A DNA stretch of 64,000 bases from Poecilobothrus nobilitatus (GCA_947095535.1 OX352774.1:267813843-267877842), one strand, 5' to 3'. Positions 46,266 through 57,340 are shown, numbered from the stretch's first letter. Translations and numbers: made by a program. The notes: a model not told the origin generated them from the sequence alone.

Positions 46266-48998
46266 TTGCCAAAAGTTAAAAATAACTTAATCACTGTATC
46301 AACAATAAAGAATAAAGATAGGACAAGTAATCTCTCATTATATTATCAAAATGTAAGAGGATTACGCACTAAAACAACACAAGTTTTTAGTAATTCCAAA
46401 GTACTAAACTCGAATATATTTATGCTTGCTGAGACTGAGACTTGGTTATCTCCTCCTATTTATTCTCTTGAATTATTTGACAATTTCTACTTAGTTTACA
46501 GGAAAGATAAATATCAAAATGATATTGATATTTTAAATAATTCATTGATTCCTAAAGGTGGGGGTGTTCTTATATCAGCTAAGAATAACTTTAACTCTTC
46601 ACAGGTACAAATACCTGATTTAATAAACTGTGATGTAATAGCAGTTAAAATTGATTTAAATGTTTTAAATCTTTATATTCTATGTTGCTACATTCCTCCA
46701 AATAGTAATATAAAAGTTTACCAAGATTTCTGCTCAGTTGTTGATTCTTTGAATAATAAAATAAATGACCTTGACGAACTCATAATATGTGGGGATCTTA
46801 ATTTGCCAAATATTAATTGGCAACTTCATGACGAGGAATGTTTCTACATTCCGACTAATTTAACCTCTAATGTCGAATCAACAGTTATAGATAGTTTGCT
46901 TGCATGCGGACTTCAACAAGTCACTTCAACTAAAAATCTATTAAACAGACAATTAGACCTTCTTTTTACTTCTGACTGGGTAAATGTAACTAGAATATTG
47001 ACGGCAATACCTCTTTCAAAAATTGATTGTCTTCATCCCTCTTTCAATTTTCAATTTCATTATAATTGTTTAAATAAATCGTCATTAAATATCTCATATA
47101 AATTTAATTTTTCCAAAACTAATTTTTATATGCTTAACAATTTTTTTCTTTCAATTGACTTTAATTCTTTACTAGACATATATGATTTAAATAATACGAT
47201 TGATAAATTTTACGAAGTAATTTACCATGGATTTGACTTGTATGTTCCTCGAGTTCGTGATAGAAATATCAATTCAAGCCCACCATGGTATGATGGTGAA
47301 CTAAAAACTCTTAGAAATAAAAAAAATAAAGCGTGGAATGCATATTTAAAAAAGAAGGATAATATTTCTTATTCAAATTTTCCAAATTTATTTACAATTT
47401 ATTACAATAAATTTTTTTTCAATCAAATTTATTTAACTCATTCGTACAGGTCGTAAATCTTTTTGGAAGCTTGTAAATTCAAAACGAAAATCCGATCAAT
47501 ATCCAAATTCAAATCAAATTTATTTACCGCATTCGTACAGATCCTAAATCTTTTTGGAAGCTTGTAAATTCAAAACTTAAATCCAATCAATATCCAAATT
47601 ATATGTCTATTTTATTTCTAAGTTATTATATGTCTTACAAAGATCAGAATTCTAACGACTCAATTGTTATATCTAATTATTTTAAAGGTTTTTTCGCCGG
47701 TTGTTATTCTACTTCTTCTTTCGATATTGATGAATCTAATTTTAACCATTTGGAAGACTTCCCAAGTTTACCTCTTCAAAATATTAATTTTACACCAGCC
47801 GCAATTCAGCTTTATCTAACTAAATTGGGTGATAACTCTGCTCCTGGACCAGATAACCTCCCAGAAATTATTTTAAAGCGTTGCGCCGATTCCCTATCTA
47901 ATCCTATAGCACTTCTTTTTAATAAATCTTTTGCTTCTGGGGTGTTCTCTAAGTTATGGAAAGAATCGTACATAAGGCCAGTTCATAAAAAAGACTTAAA
48001 AAGTAATGTCGTGAATTATAGGCCTATTGCTAAACTTTCTAGTTTGCCGAAAGTATTTGAGCTTATGGTCTTTGATGCAATTTATGATTATTGTTCTGAA
48101 TTTATAGTGAATGATCAACATGGATTTGTAAAAAAGAGATCAACTGTAACTAACCTTACAGAAATAGCTTCAACTATTTTGAAAACATAGAAGTTGGGCG
48201 CCAAACTGATATGGTTTACACTGACTTAAATAAAGCGTTTGATCTTCTACCTCATAGTGTAATACTCTATAAATTAAAAAAAAATGGTTTTCCTTATTTC
48301 TTAATTAACTGGATTGATTCATACTTAAATAACCGTAGCTATAGTGTTGTTTTCAGAACAGCAATTTCAGCATCTTTTATTGCTAATTCTGGAGTACCAC
48401 AAGGTAGTCATCTTGGACCATTGTTGTTTATTATCTCAATAAATGATGTTACTAAGATTATTCAGAACAGTTCCATAAAAATTTACGCGGACGACATGAA
48501 AATCTTTAAAGAAGTGTGCTCAATGAATGATGCAGACTCTTTCGGAAAAGATCTTAATAACTTTATGAACTGGTGTAAATGTAACAATCTTATTTTAAAC
48601 ATTGATAAATGTGCCGTCATTTTATTTACGCGTTTCCTAAACTTAATCACAAATAATTACACTTTTAATAACAAAATAATAAAAAGAGTCACTGAATTTA
48701 ATGATCTTGGTGTAACTTTCAATTGTAAACTTACTTTTAATACACATATTAGCAAGATCATTAGTAAAGCAAACTCAATGCTAGGTTTTGTAAAAAGATG
48801 GTCTAGAGAATTTAATGACCCATATATTATAAAATCTCTTTACACGACTTTAGTTCGTCCTATTCTGGAGTATGCAAATCAGGTCTGGTCTCCACACTAT
48901 TTTCAACATATTGTTAGAATTGAAGTAATACAAAGAAATTTTCTAAGGTTCGCCTTAAGAAACCTAAATTGGGCTGACCCCCTTATTTTGCCTCCATA
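46266..48998 (+). pseudogene. Non-LTR ORF2, copy 2 (endonuclease + RT), nearly complete
   Basis: Endonuclease 46266-47456: 'YYQNVRGLRTKTTQ', 'AETETWL', 'ICGDLNLPNINW'. A 91-bp tandem duplication at about 47421-47602 (not a multiple of three) breaks the frame. RT N half 47603-48189: 'LGDNSAPGPDNLPEIIL', 'YIRPVHKKDLKSNVVNYRPI', 'QHGFVKKRSTVTNL'. A one-base shift near 48180 leads to 48190-48998 with motif A 'MVYTDLNKAFDLLPHS', motif B 'NSGVPQGSHLGPLLF', motif C 'IYADDMKIFK' (YADD intact) and thumb 'ANQVWSPHYFQHIVRIEVIQ'. A stop at 48997 lies where copy 1 continues ('PPYEQRLKL'). Few lesions suggest a fairly young copy. Confidence 0.88.
47421..47602. repeat. 91-bp tandem duplication inside non-LTR copy 2
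   Basis: AATCAAATTTATTTAACTCA at 47421 and AATCAAATTTATTTACCGCA at 47512 start two units that both contain AATCTTTTTGGAAGCTTGTA. It lies at the endonuclease-RT boundary and shifts the frame. Confidence 0.88.
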
Positions 48999-49497
48999 GG
49001 TCAATCGTCTCAAATTACTTTAGAATGGAGATGAACAGTCATGGGTATTGTTTTTATTACTCAGGTATTTCATAACTATATAGATTCACACTACATTAAC
49101 AACATATTAATTAACTCAATCAACACACGAACACGTTTCAGGTCCGAAAACACATTTTCGATTAGATATCATAGGACTAATTACGGCAAATATGAGCCGA
49201 TTAATAGAATGTTGATAAATGTGAATCAATGCAAAACTATAATAAATATAAACATGAGTAAAGATGTGATCAAAAAATCACTATTCAAAATAATTCCATA
49301 ACTGTTCTTCACTATTTTTGTTGTAAAAATTTTGTGAAATATTAAATATAAGTAAATATACATTTTTTTTTTTTATAAAATAAATTTTGCTTTGTATAAC
49401 TTTAATATTCATTTTAGATTAAGTATAATTAACTAAATGTAATATGTAAATACTTGAATTAAGTAATAAATAAATAAATAAATAAATAAATCAAAGA

Positions 49498-49694
49498 AAG
49501 TTATATTCCAGCATCCGTGGTAGAACCTGCAGTGAACAATAAACAATTTAGTGGATGAAATGACAGCCCTTTAAAAATAGTAGGGGTAACAAATTGTAAT
49601 GTATCTTTTAAAAATAATTCCGTTTTTTTAAATTTATTTGTTGTAAATGATAGTAGTATGAAATATCCTATAATTTTAGGAAATTTTTTAAAAA
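49498..49694 (+). pseudogene. Gypsy B protease, second part
   Basis: Immediately after the (AAAT)n tail the gypsy frame resumes: 'ESYIPASVVEPAVNNKQFSG', an in-frame TGA, 'SPLKIVGVTNCNVSFKNN', 'DSSMKYPIILGNFLKR'. The final I-L-G-x-x-F-L is the usual C-terminal end of the protease region. It is cut by the DINE-like insertion at about 49695. Confidence 0.85.
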
Positions 49695-51866
49695 GAAACA
49701 AGTAAATGTAACAGTAAGTCGATGCAACCGACTTATTAATACCCTACACCTTCATAATTCGAATTAAATTAAAAATCCATAAGTGTTTTTGGCAGCTACT
49801 TGAACTTCTTCCCTTTTCTGTCTTATTCAACTCGAATTTCAAGAACGTAAAAGAGGCATCCGCTTGGGATATGCTTGACACCCTTGTATAAAATTTTAAG
49901 TTTCTATCTTAATTATTTTCGAAGATTGGTAGTCCTTGGGATGTTTGTGTCAGCTACCCGAATTGCCACTCCAATTCATCGAATCCATCTCAGGAACATA
50001 AAGAAAACTTGCCAGAACACCATTCTATTAAATTCAAAGGTTCTACTTTTGTTGGTTTTGGAGATACGCTCGTTGCTCTTGTGCTCGTCCGGAAGTTTCC
50101 AAAATACGAACCCATGGTTCAAATTCTTTCAAATGTCAGTTTCCAATTTTACAGAAAAGGAAACATAACAGAACACCTTTGTACTAAAAATAAAAGTCCT
50201 ATCTTTGTTGGTTGTGGAGATATACTCGTTTGCTCTGGGGCTCGTCCGGAAGCTTCCAAGATTTGAACCCATGGACCAAATCCTCACAAATTTCAGAAAC
50301 ATAAATCAAACATGAAGGAACACCATTCTGCCTAATTTAAAGGTTATATCTTTGTTGCATTTGGAGATAATATCATTTGCTTTGAGGCTCGTTCGGAAGC
50401 TTTCAAAATCCGAACTCAAGGACCAAATCCTCTCAAATTTCAGAGGCCTAAATCATACATGAAAGAACACCATTCTGCCAAAAGTAAACGTTATATCTTT
50501 ATTGGTTTTGGAGATAATCTCATTTGCTCTGGGGCTCGTTCGGAAGTTTCCAAAACCAAACCCACGGACCAAATCCTTTTAAATTTCAGAGACATAAATC
50601 AAACACGAAAGAACACCATTGTACCAAATTCAAAGGTTCTACCTTTGTTCGTATTGGATATAATCTCATTTGCTCTGCGGCTCGTTCGGAAGCTTCCAAA
50701 ATTCGAATCCACGGTTTAAATTCTTTCAAATTTAAACCCATGGCCAAATCCTCTAAAATTTCAGAGACCTAAATCAAACATGAAAAAACACCATTCGGCC
50801 AAATTTAAAGGTTATATATTTGTTGTTTTTGGAGATAATCTCATTTGCTCTGGGGCTCGTTTGGAAGCTTCCAAAATCCAAACCCATGGACCACATCCTC
50901 TTAAATTTTAAAGACATAAATCAAACTGGAAGAAACATTATTATAAAAAATTTAAAGGTTCTATCTTTATTGGTTTTGGAGATAATCTCGTTTGCTCTGG
51001 GGCTCGTTCGGAAGCTTCCAAAACCCGAACCCATGGACCAAATCTTCTCACATTTCAGAGACTTAAATAAAACATGAAAGAACACCACCCTGCCAAATTT
51101 AAAGGTTATATCTTTGTTGGTTTTGGAGATAATCTCATTTGCTCTGGTGCTCGTTCGGAAGCTTCCAAATCCAAGCCCATGGACCAAATCCTCTTAAATT
51201 TCAGAGGCCTAAATCATACATGAAAGAACACCATTCTGCCAAAAGTAATGGTTATATCTTTATTGGTTTTGGAGATAATCTCATTTGCTCTGGGGCTCGT
51301 TCCGAAGCTTCCAAAACTCAAACCCATGAACCAAATCCTCTTAAATTTCAGAGACATAAATCGAACGGGAAGGAACATCATTGTACAAAATTTAAAGGTT
51401 CTATCTTTGTTGGTTTTGGAAATAATCTCATTTGCTCTGGTGCTCGTTCGGAAGCTTCCAAAACCCAAACCCATGGACCAAATCCTCTTAAATTTCAGAG
51501 ACATAAATCGAACGGGAAGAAACATCATTGTACAAAATTTGAAGGTTCTATCTTTGTTGCTTTTGGAGATAATCTCGTTTGGGAAAATTATCTCCAAAAG
51601 CCCGGAATCATTCGGAAGCTTCCAGAATCCGAACCCATGGACGGATTTTGTCCAGATTCGAACTTAGCCTTTCTTTCGTAATTAGTAACCTAGTTTTGAG
51701 TTATCGTGCGTACGGACGGACGGACGGACGGACGGACATCGCTAAATCGACTCCGGCGGTGATCCTGATTCAGAATATATATACATGTCTATACCTAACT
51801 CGCTTCCTTTTGGTTACAAACACCATACCAAAGTTAATATACCCTATACTTTAGGTGTAGGGTATA
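49695..51866 (+). mobile_element. Helentron/DINE-like element, copy E (most complete)
   Basis: Left terminus AACAAGTAAATGTAACAGTA, then AAGTCGATGCAACCGACTT (a 6-bp-arm hairpin), then ATACCCTACACC. Eleven tandem units follow with spacing 143-174 bp, the last several exactly 146-147. Then (ACGG)n at 51710-51735, ATCGCTAAATCGACTC, GTGATCCTGATTCAGAATAT, and the terminal hairpin ATACCCTATAC-TTTAG-GTGTAGGGTAT at 51839-51865. The hairpin's outer arm is the inverse of the ATACCCTACACC near the left end. Both junctions fall in A runs of gypsy B, whose frame resumes on the far side. Known DINE-1/Helentron-associated elements share this plan: subterminal inverted repeats, central repeats near 150 bp, 3' stem-loop, no coding capacity. 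Confidence 0.7.
49985..51660. repeat. Central array of about 147-bp tandem units in copy E
   Basis: Equivalent points (GAACACCAT-type) fall at about 50014, 50178, 50321, 50467, 50615, 50789, 50936, 51082, 51229, 51375 and 51522. Because 147 is divisible by three, unit translations stay in register and give long spurious frames on both strands, for example 51139-51681 plus and 51214-51597 minus. Confidence 0.88.
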
Positions 51867-53250
51867 AAAACGTAATCTTGACAAAAAATGAAAAATGTTT
51901 GGATCATCCAGTTCAGCCGGTTGTAAATGCAGACAAGACAAATAACATTCCGAGTGAGTACGAATTTTATGTTACCCAAATAATGAATATAAATATTGTG
52001 AATGATAAGGCTTCATATTTGTGTTTAAATATAAATAACAGTGTTTCTAATGATATTAGATTTAAGATAACAAAATTAGTTTCGGAAGCAGAAATTTTAA
52101 AAATAAATAAACTCGATTCCAATATTAATTTAAACGGGAAAAATAGGAAAATAGAATTAGATATAAAATTAGTTAAAGACGAAACATTTTCGTGTACACC
52201 ACGTAGATTCCCATACTCACATCAAATTGAATTGAGGAAAATCCTCGACGATTTATTAGAACGGAAAGTTATTCGCGAAAGTGATTCGGCTTACGCTTCT
52301 CCAATTGTATTGGTTAAAAAAAAAATGACGATGACGATTAATTATCGCGTATTACATAAACTCACTGCTCGTGATAATAATCCTCTTCCTCTTATCGAGG
52401 ATTTGTTGGACGGATTGCGTGGTAAACGGTTTTTTTCGATACTCGATTTTTCATCACGTAAATGTAGCCGAAGGTTCAATAAAATATACATCCTTTGTTA
52501 CCCCTCTGGGACAATTTGAGTGGCTGAAAATGCCTTTTGGGACGAAAAATTCTCCTTCCGTTTTTATGAGATACATTAACAATATTTTTAAAAAGTTAGT
52601 TACAGAAAATAAATTACTTATCTACTTAGATGACTTATTAATAGCAACAGAAAACCTCTACGACTATTTGGAAATCCTAAACGAGGTTCTTCAAACTGTA
52701 GTTGAGAATATGTTAGAGTTAAGGTATGACAAGTGGAAATTTGTAAACGAGGAAATTGTCTACCTTGGTTACACCTTCAACTCAAATGGTGTACAACCGA
52801 ATCAAGAAAATTTAGGAGCGATCAGTGAATTTCCTGTACCAAAAAGCTCTAAAGAGGTTTATAGTTTTGTGGACCTTTGTTCCTATTTCCGTAAATTTAT
52901 CCCTAACTTCGCCATAATCGCAAAACCGATGTATGACTTAATTAGAAAAGATGCCATTTTCAAATTTAGTCCTGTTGAAATGGAAACTTTTGAAGAACTA
53001 AAACACAAATTACTAGAATCACCAATATTGGCAATTTATAACCCAATTGCAGAAACTGAACTTCATTGCGATGCTAGTAGCATCGAATTCGGTTCAATAC
53101 TATTACAACGTCAGGACGATGGGAAATTATCAAATCGATCCGATCATTTCCAAAAACAAAATAGCTCCATGTACACGCTTCTAAATGGCCATGTTTACAG
53201 AAAATCTATAAATAGTATCCAATTTTACGTTCCTAAAGATATGGAAGAAA
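51867..53250 (+). pseudogene. Gypsy B pol: linker, RT, partial RNase H, start of integrase
   Basis: Resumes as 'NVILTKNEKCLDHPVQPV', linker to 52190, then RT: 'SCTPRRFPYSHQIELRKIL', 'YASPIVLVKKK', 'LIEDLLDGLRGKRFFSILDF', a frameshift near 52460, 'TSFVTPLGQFEWLKMPFGTK', catalytic 'YLDDLLIATE', and connection 'YFRKFIPNFAIIAKPMYDLI'. RNase H starts normally ('ELHCDASSIEFGSILLQRQD', first catalytic Asp) but after 'DDGKLSNRSDHFQKQ' jumps to 'LLNGHVYRKSINSIQFYVPK', the beginning of the integrase zinc-binding region, so most of RNase H is deleted. It ends in a TACGTATACGA repeat. Confidence 0.85.
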
Positions 53251-53252
53251 AC

Positions 53253-53345
53253 ATTATACGAACTCGTATACGATACGTATACGTATTACTCGTATACGTA
53301 TATTACTCGTATACGTATACTCGTATACTCGTTATACGAAAACGT
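53253..53345. repeat. Palindromic microsatellite of TACGTATACGAG type
   Basis: Overlapping copies of CGTATACG and ACTCGTATACGTAT fill about 90 bp right at the truncation point of gypsy B. The unit is nearly self-complementary, so the tract can fold on itself. Confidence 0.88.
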
Positions 53346-53715
53346 ATCTGTGAATTTTCATGTTAATTGTATGAATTTTCATGTTCAATCTAATGAAAAA
53401 ACAAAAAAAAAAAATATATATATTTTTTTACTTATATGTAAATGTAATATTTGGCATTATGTTTATGAAATTAAATAAGAATGATCGAAGAAAATAATTG
53501 TAAATAATAAGAAGTCCTATTTTCTATGTATAATGTAAGTTTTACAATAATAATTTATCTTGATACAGAAAATAATGGAAATAATTTTTTTTTTTCGTTA
53601 ACGAAGAAAAAAGAAAAGAAAACAAATTTTGTAATACATAATTTATTAGAAAATTTTTGTAATTTAAATAGGAGAATTGTAGTTTTGGTCTAAATTTCAA
53701 ATTAAATTGTTATCA

Positions 53716-53746
<31 letters not shown>

Positions 53747-54397
53747 AACAAAAAAGAAATTTTAATAATCGGAGTCGATTATATGTCAGGTTGGTCGAGT
53801 TGTAGTCTAAATTTTATTTTTATTCAAAAAATTTGTTATCAAAAAAATTTATTCCGGCCCTGTACTAAATTTAATTTCGAAATTAAATTATATACTTACA
53901 TAAGTGTAAAATGTTCAAATTATCATATGATTTTCATATATTATATAAGAACACATTGTTTTTTTAGTCAGTAGTTAGCCAACGCTCAAGGTTATATGAA
54001 AAGAAAAGCCTACAGTAGATTTTTGGATAGGTGATATGTTCAGGCCTCTATTCCACATCAATTTTTTCAGCAATTAATAGACTATTAATGGACAGTTAAA
54101 TTGATGATCCAATGCAACACATGCATGTTGAACTCAATTCTGTGACTTCTCTGACTGAAAATAGTAGTAAAATCTGGAAAAAAAGTAGTGAAAAGTAGTA
54201 GACTGACTATCTTATGGAAATTTATAAAGCAGTTCTAGAAATCAATTCCCCTGTATTTCTATTTCTTTATTTAATTTATTTTTATTTATATATTTTATAC
54301 TTTTATATGTAAATAAAATATTTTTGAAATAAATAAACGAAATTTGTATTTTCACTTCAAGTTTAACGATTTATTTGAACCAAATTGTAACCAATAT
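53346..54397. other. AT-rich spacer
   Basis: Contains an A22-type run at 53722-53742. No coding sequence recognised; the 3' LTR of gypsy B could have lain here but I could not identify it. Confidence 0.45.
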
Positions 54398-54625
54398 TTA
54401 CGATTTCTGAACGGCTAATTTTAAAGGTAAGCGTATGAAATATAGGTAGGATACGCTCTTTTTTATTATAATGTAAATTAAATTTTCTCTTTTACTCATT
54501 CTTTTTGATAAAGATACATTAGAATCTTCAATTAAAATTATTTCCTCAGAATTGTTTTTTTCACTTGTTTCTTTTTCATTTTTTTGAGGAGCTTCCAATG
54601 TTTTTTGTTTACGAAGTTTTTAATT
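54398..54625 (-). other. Short coding-like segment, unidentified
   Basis: The minus strand reads 'KLRKQKTLEAPQKNEKETSE' and 'DSNVSLSKRMSKRENLIYII' in one frame, an acidic/basic low-complexity peptide. A GTAAGTATC follows upstream coding-like sequence near 54672, which would be a 5' splice site. I recognise no domain. It could be an exon of a host gene or a chance frame. Confidence 0.2.
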
Positions 54626-55243
54626 GAATTTAGTTTAATAAATAAAACTAATCGAATTAAAATGATACTTACTTTGAAGTTGTATTTTTAATTGTATTTT
54701 TCCATTTAAAATTATTTTAAATTTTGAAACATGAAGAAGAAAAAAGAAGTGCTTTCTAAAAAAGCGCTTCCGAAGCAAATGAGATCGTTTTTATTTCTTC
54801 TTTTTTTAAACCGAAGCGAATGAAATATCTTTTTGTATATGTACCTCTGAAATGCATAGATTGTACATATTATTATCATGGTTATGAATTTTTGTTGTTT
54901 TCGTTGATACCATTACGTACATGTTTCTGATTGTTTTATATTAAATAATAATTGTTAAAAAAAAATTATTAGATGATTCATTGTACTGTTGTGCTGTTGT
55001 ATTGTACTGTTGTATTCATTGTACGCTAGTGCAAAGTTGTAATTTTTCATATTGCCATTTACCAGTTAATTTTGTATTTCAGAAGCTGCAAAAAATGATA
55101 ATTTTGCAATCGTGTAATTTGAATATGAGAGTACAATTTACAAAACTAAATTTAATTCAAAAACATTTAATTGATCTAAAAATGTTTAAATTTTATTTTA
55201 ATTTTTAATGTAAATAATTTATTTTTTTTGGAATATTACTACT
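54626..55243. other. AT-rich spacer
   Basis: GCGCTTCC-containing words near 54765 recur near 56300. Nothing else recognised. Confidence 0.4.
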
Positions 55244-55245
55244 TA

Positions 55246-55670
55246 AGGCTAATTTTCATGAAGAAAAATATCGGCGATATTTGTTAGAGCATAGGCAGAA
55301 GATACAAAACACTACATGTGCGACAGAAAAAAAACACAAAAATATCGGACGAATTAACAATAAAATAAAATAAAATTGTACAATCTTTCAGAAAATATCA
55401 GAGATATGTCATAATATCGGATGAAATTTAGCTCGCTGAAGCTAAATTTTCTATAATTATCTCCGATATTTACGTAAAATTATGACATATGTAAAAAATG
55501 TGTATGCTACACAAAAAAAATGGGCACACTACTAATATTCTTATGGATACATGACATTTGAATTCATTATTTTTCTCCCTCTTTCATATTGGTAGTATTA
55601 AATATAGTTTACTCTTTCTAAATATCCGATATCGGATGAAATTTTTTCCATGAAAATTGGCCTTATTACT
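55246..55670. mobile_element. Possible MITE with GGCTAATTTTCATG ends
   Basis: AAGGCTAATTTTCATGAAGA near 55246 and reverse complement of the right end, AAGGCCAATTTTCATGGAAA, match over about 14 of 16 bases. The interior is rich in ATATCGG/CCGATAT words and an AAATTTAGC...GAAGCTAAATTT palindrome near 55427-55452. No coding capacity. Confidence 0.55.
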
Positions 55671-57045
55671 TAAATTTAAAATTTTTATATTTTATAATCT
55701 TTATGGGAATAATTTTAAAACGATCAAATTGATCTAGAAATGTTTAAACTTTTTAAATTAGCCGTTGATTACTCGGCTGTAAACTTATTAGCAAATTAAT
55801 AATATTAATGTAACTGTAACTATAACTGTAATTATAACTATAATGTAATATTAATGTTATGTTTTTATTTGCATTTTTATTTATATAACATGTATGTCGA
55901 TAAAATTATTTATTGTTATACAATTTTAATCAAATTAAACTAGTTTTGTTTAAAAACTTCATAAAAAAGTATTAAATAAAGGAACTCTCATATATTAAAA
56001 GGAAAATTTATTTTTGTTATTTAATTTGTACACTTATATGATTGAAATATATCCTTCTATAGTTTATTAATGCATATCATTCTATATTCATGACATCAAA
56101 GTCATGCATTCTACATGGCTTCTCAGTCATCCCTTCCAGATGTCTTCCCAGTCATACCTTCTAGATGCATGTCATGCATTCTGAATCACTCAAAGGGAAG
56201 CTTACGAAGTAAAAGTACGAAGGCGTTTCTTGTTTTTGTGGACATCTATATGAAAAAAGAAGCAATAAAAGTATGGCTTCCTTTTCCAGGAAGGAAGCGC
56301 TTCTTACCTTGATGGGAATGCTTCCAGCATGTATGCTTCTTTTTCCAGCTGGGACCCTATCGATTCAAAACTTATTTTCAAATAAAATATTTACACACAC
56401 ATATAAAAGTAACGACTTCAGTGCAAAACTGAAAACAGAACAGAAAATATTCGTCTGGTTTGCCCGTTTTAATCATATGTTAATACTTAATAGCTGTAAT
56501 TTTATTATATAATTAGATGGTATAAAATATTAATCAAAAAGAAAAGAAATATTTTCACACTTGGATTGGAATAAAGCATCAGACGAATTAAAAAGAAACG
56601 TTGTTTTTTTATTTTAAATTAATCAAAACTATATACATAGGTATAGGTTGTATTTATGTACCTACTTAATATTGTTTTTGTTTATTACCGACCGCATACA
56701 TTAATGTATAAGATATGTACATACGTATTGTTTTCACACCAAAAATTTGTACCCGAGATTTTTGCAAATACACACCGGTCACAGCTGTGACCATGTTTTT
56801 TATAGACCTCAGAAAAACATGTGTCGTAAAGTTAAAATATGTGTACTGTTAAGTGTAGAAAGCTTCTTCAGCAGAAGATAAAGCTACTAATGGAATTAGT
56901 CTTTTCAAATAGATCGCCATTATAATTTTTAGTTTATTTTAAGCTCCCCGTATCTGATATAATTCACTGTATTTCTTAACTATTATTTACACATTTACAC
57001 ATTCAAGCTAAACTTATAATCTACAAACAAATTGTGTTGTCCAGC
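55671..57045. other. AT-rich spacer with short repeats
   Basis: GCCGTTGATTACTCGGCTGT near 55762 matches the SINE body and may be a small SINE fragment. 56090-56340 is less AT-rich and repeats CTTCTCAGTCAT / CTTCCCAGTCAT and GGCTTCC/GCTTCCAGC words. AAATATTTACACACACATAT near 56383 matches the MITE at 2873. A perfect 16-bp palindrome, GGTCACAGCTGTGACC, is at about 56786-56801. Confidence 0.45.
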
Positions 57046-57340
57046 TCGCGGTTTTCAAACCGTACACACATAGTTTTTATTTTTTTTTATTTAAATTTGA
57101 TAATTTTTATTTTTATCCATTCAAAAATTTAGATGTCTGCAAATACGCGGTTTACAAACGAATAGTTTTTATTTTTTTTAGTTAATTTTAAATTTTAATT
57201 TGATATTTTATTATTCTTTATTTAATTTTAAATTTAAATCTGATAATTTTTATTTTTATGCATTCAAAAATTTATACAAAATTACCAATTTTAATGTAGA
57301 TTTCTGCAACATACTCGGTTTACAAACGAATTCAGTGCAC
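57046..57340. repeat. Three diverged repeats upstream of non-LTR copy 4
   Basis: CGCGGTTTTCAAACC (57047), CGCGGTTTACAAACGAATAG (57146) and CTCGGTTTACAAACGAATTC (57313) head related segments that share TTTTTATTTTTAT and CATTCAAAAATTTA. They lie directly before the endonuclease of a non-LTR element and could be its 5' UTR repeats. Confidence 0.55.

Larger units (their letters stand above)
45914..49497 (+). mobile_element. CR1/Jockey-type non-LTR retrotransposon, copy 2 (5'-truncated)
   Basis: Begins inside the last third of ORF1 ('LSRLRDERIYNLMRLYLSYL', matching copy 1 at 28220) and ends in (AAAT)n at 49468-49491. Inserted in the gypsy B protease. The 5' truncation and (AAAT)n tail are typical of target-primed reverse transcription. 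A long target-site duplication is not evident; at most AAA/AAAG is shared at the junctions. Confidence 0.9.
44886..53250 (+). mobile_element. Ty3/gypsy LTR retrotransposon remnant B, split by two nested elements
   Basis: Gypsy B lies in three blocks: 44886-45913 (gag and start of protease), 49498-49694 (rest of protease) and 51867-53250 (linker, RT, truncated RNase H, start of integrase). The first gap is a non-LTR copy and the second a DINE-like copy. The reading frame resumes in register at each junction, so gap contents are later insertions. The 5' LTR and gag start are lost at the junction with non-LTR copy 3, and the integrase core and 3' LTR are missing. It differs in sequence from gypsy A. 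Confidence 0.88.

Noticed and set aside
51139..51681. 180-codon open frame of tandem 49-residue repeats (and antisense counterparts at 51214-51597 and 33864-34352)
   Set aside because: It lies wholly in the 147-bp repeat array. The unit length is divisible by three, so several frames on both strands stay open; it has no conserved domain and the same DNA is clearly non-coding element sequence elsewhere.
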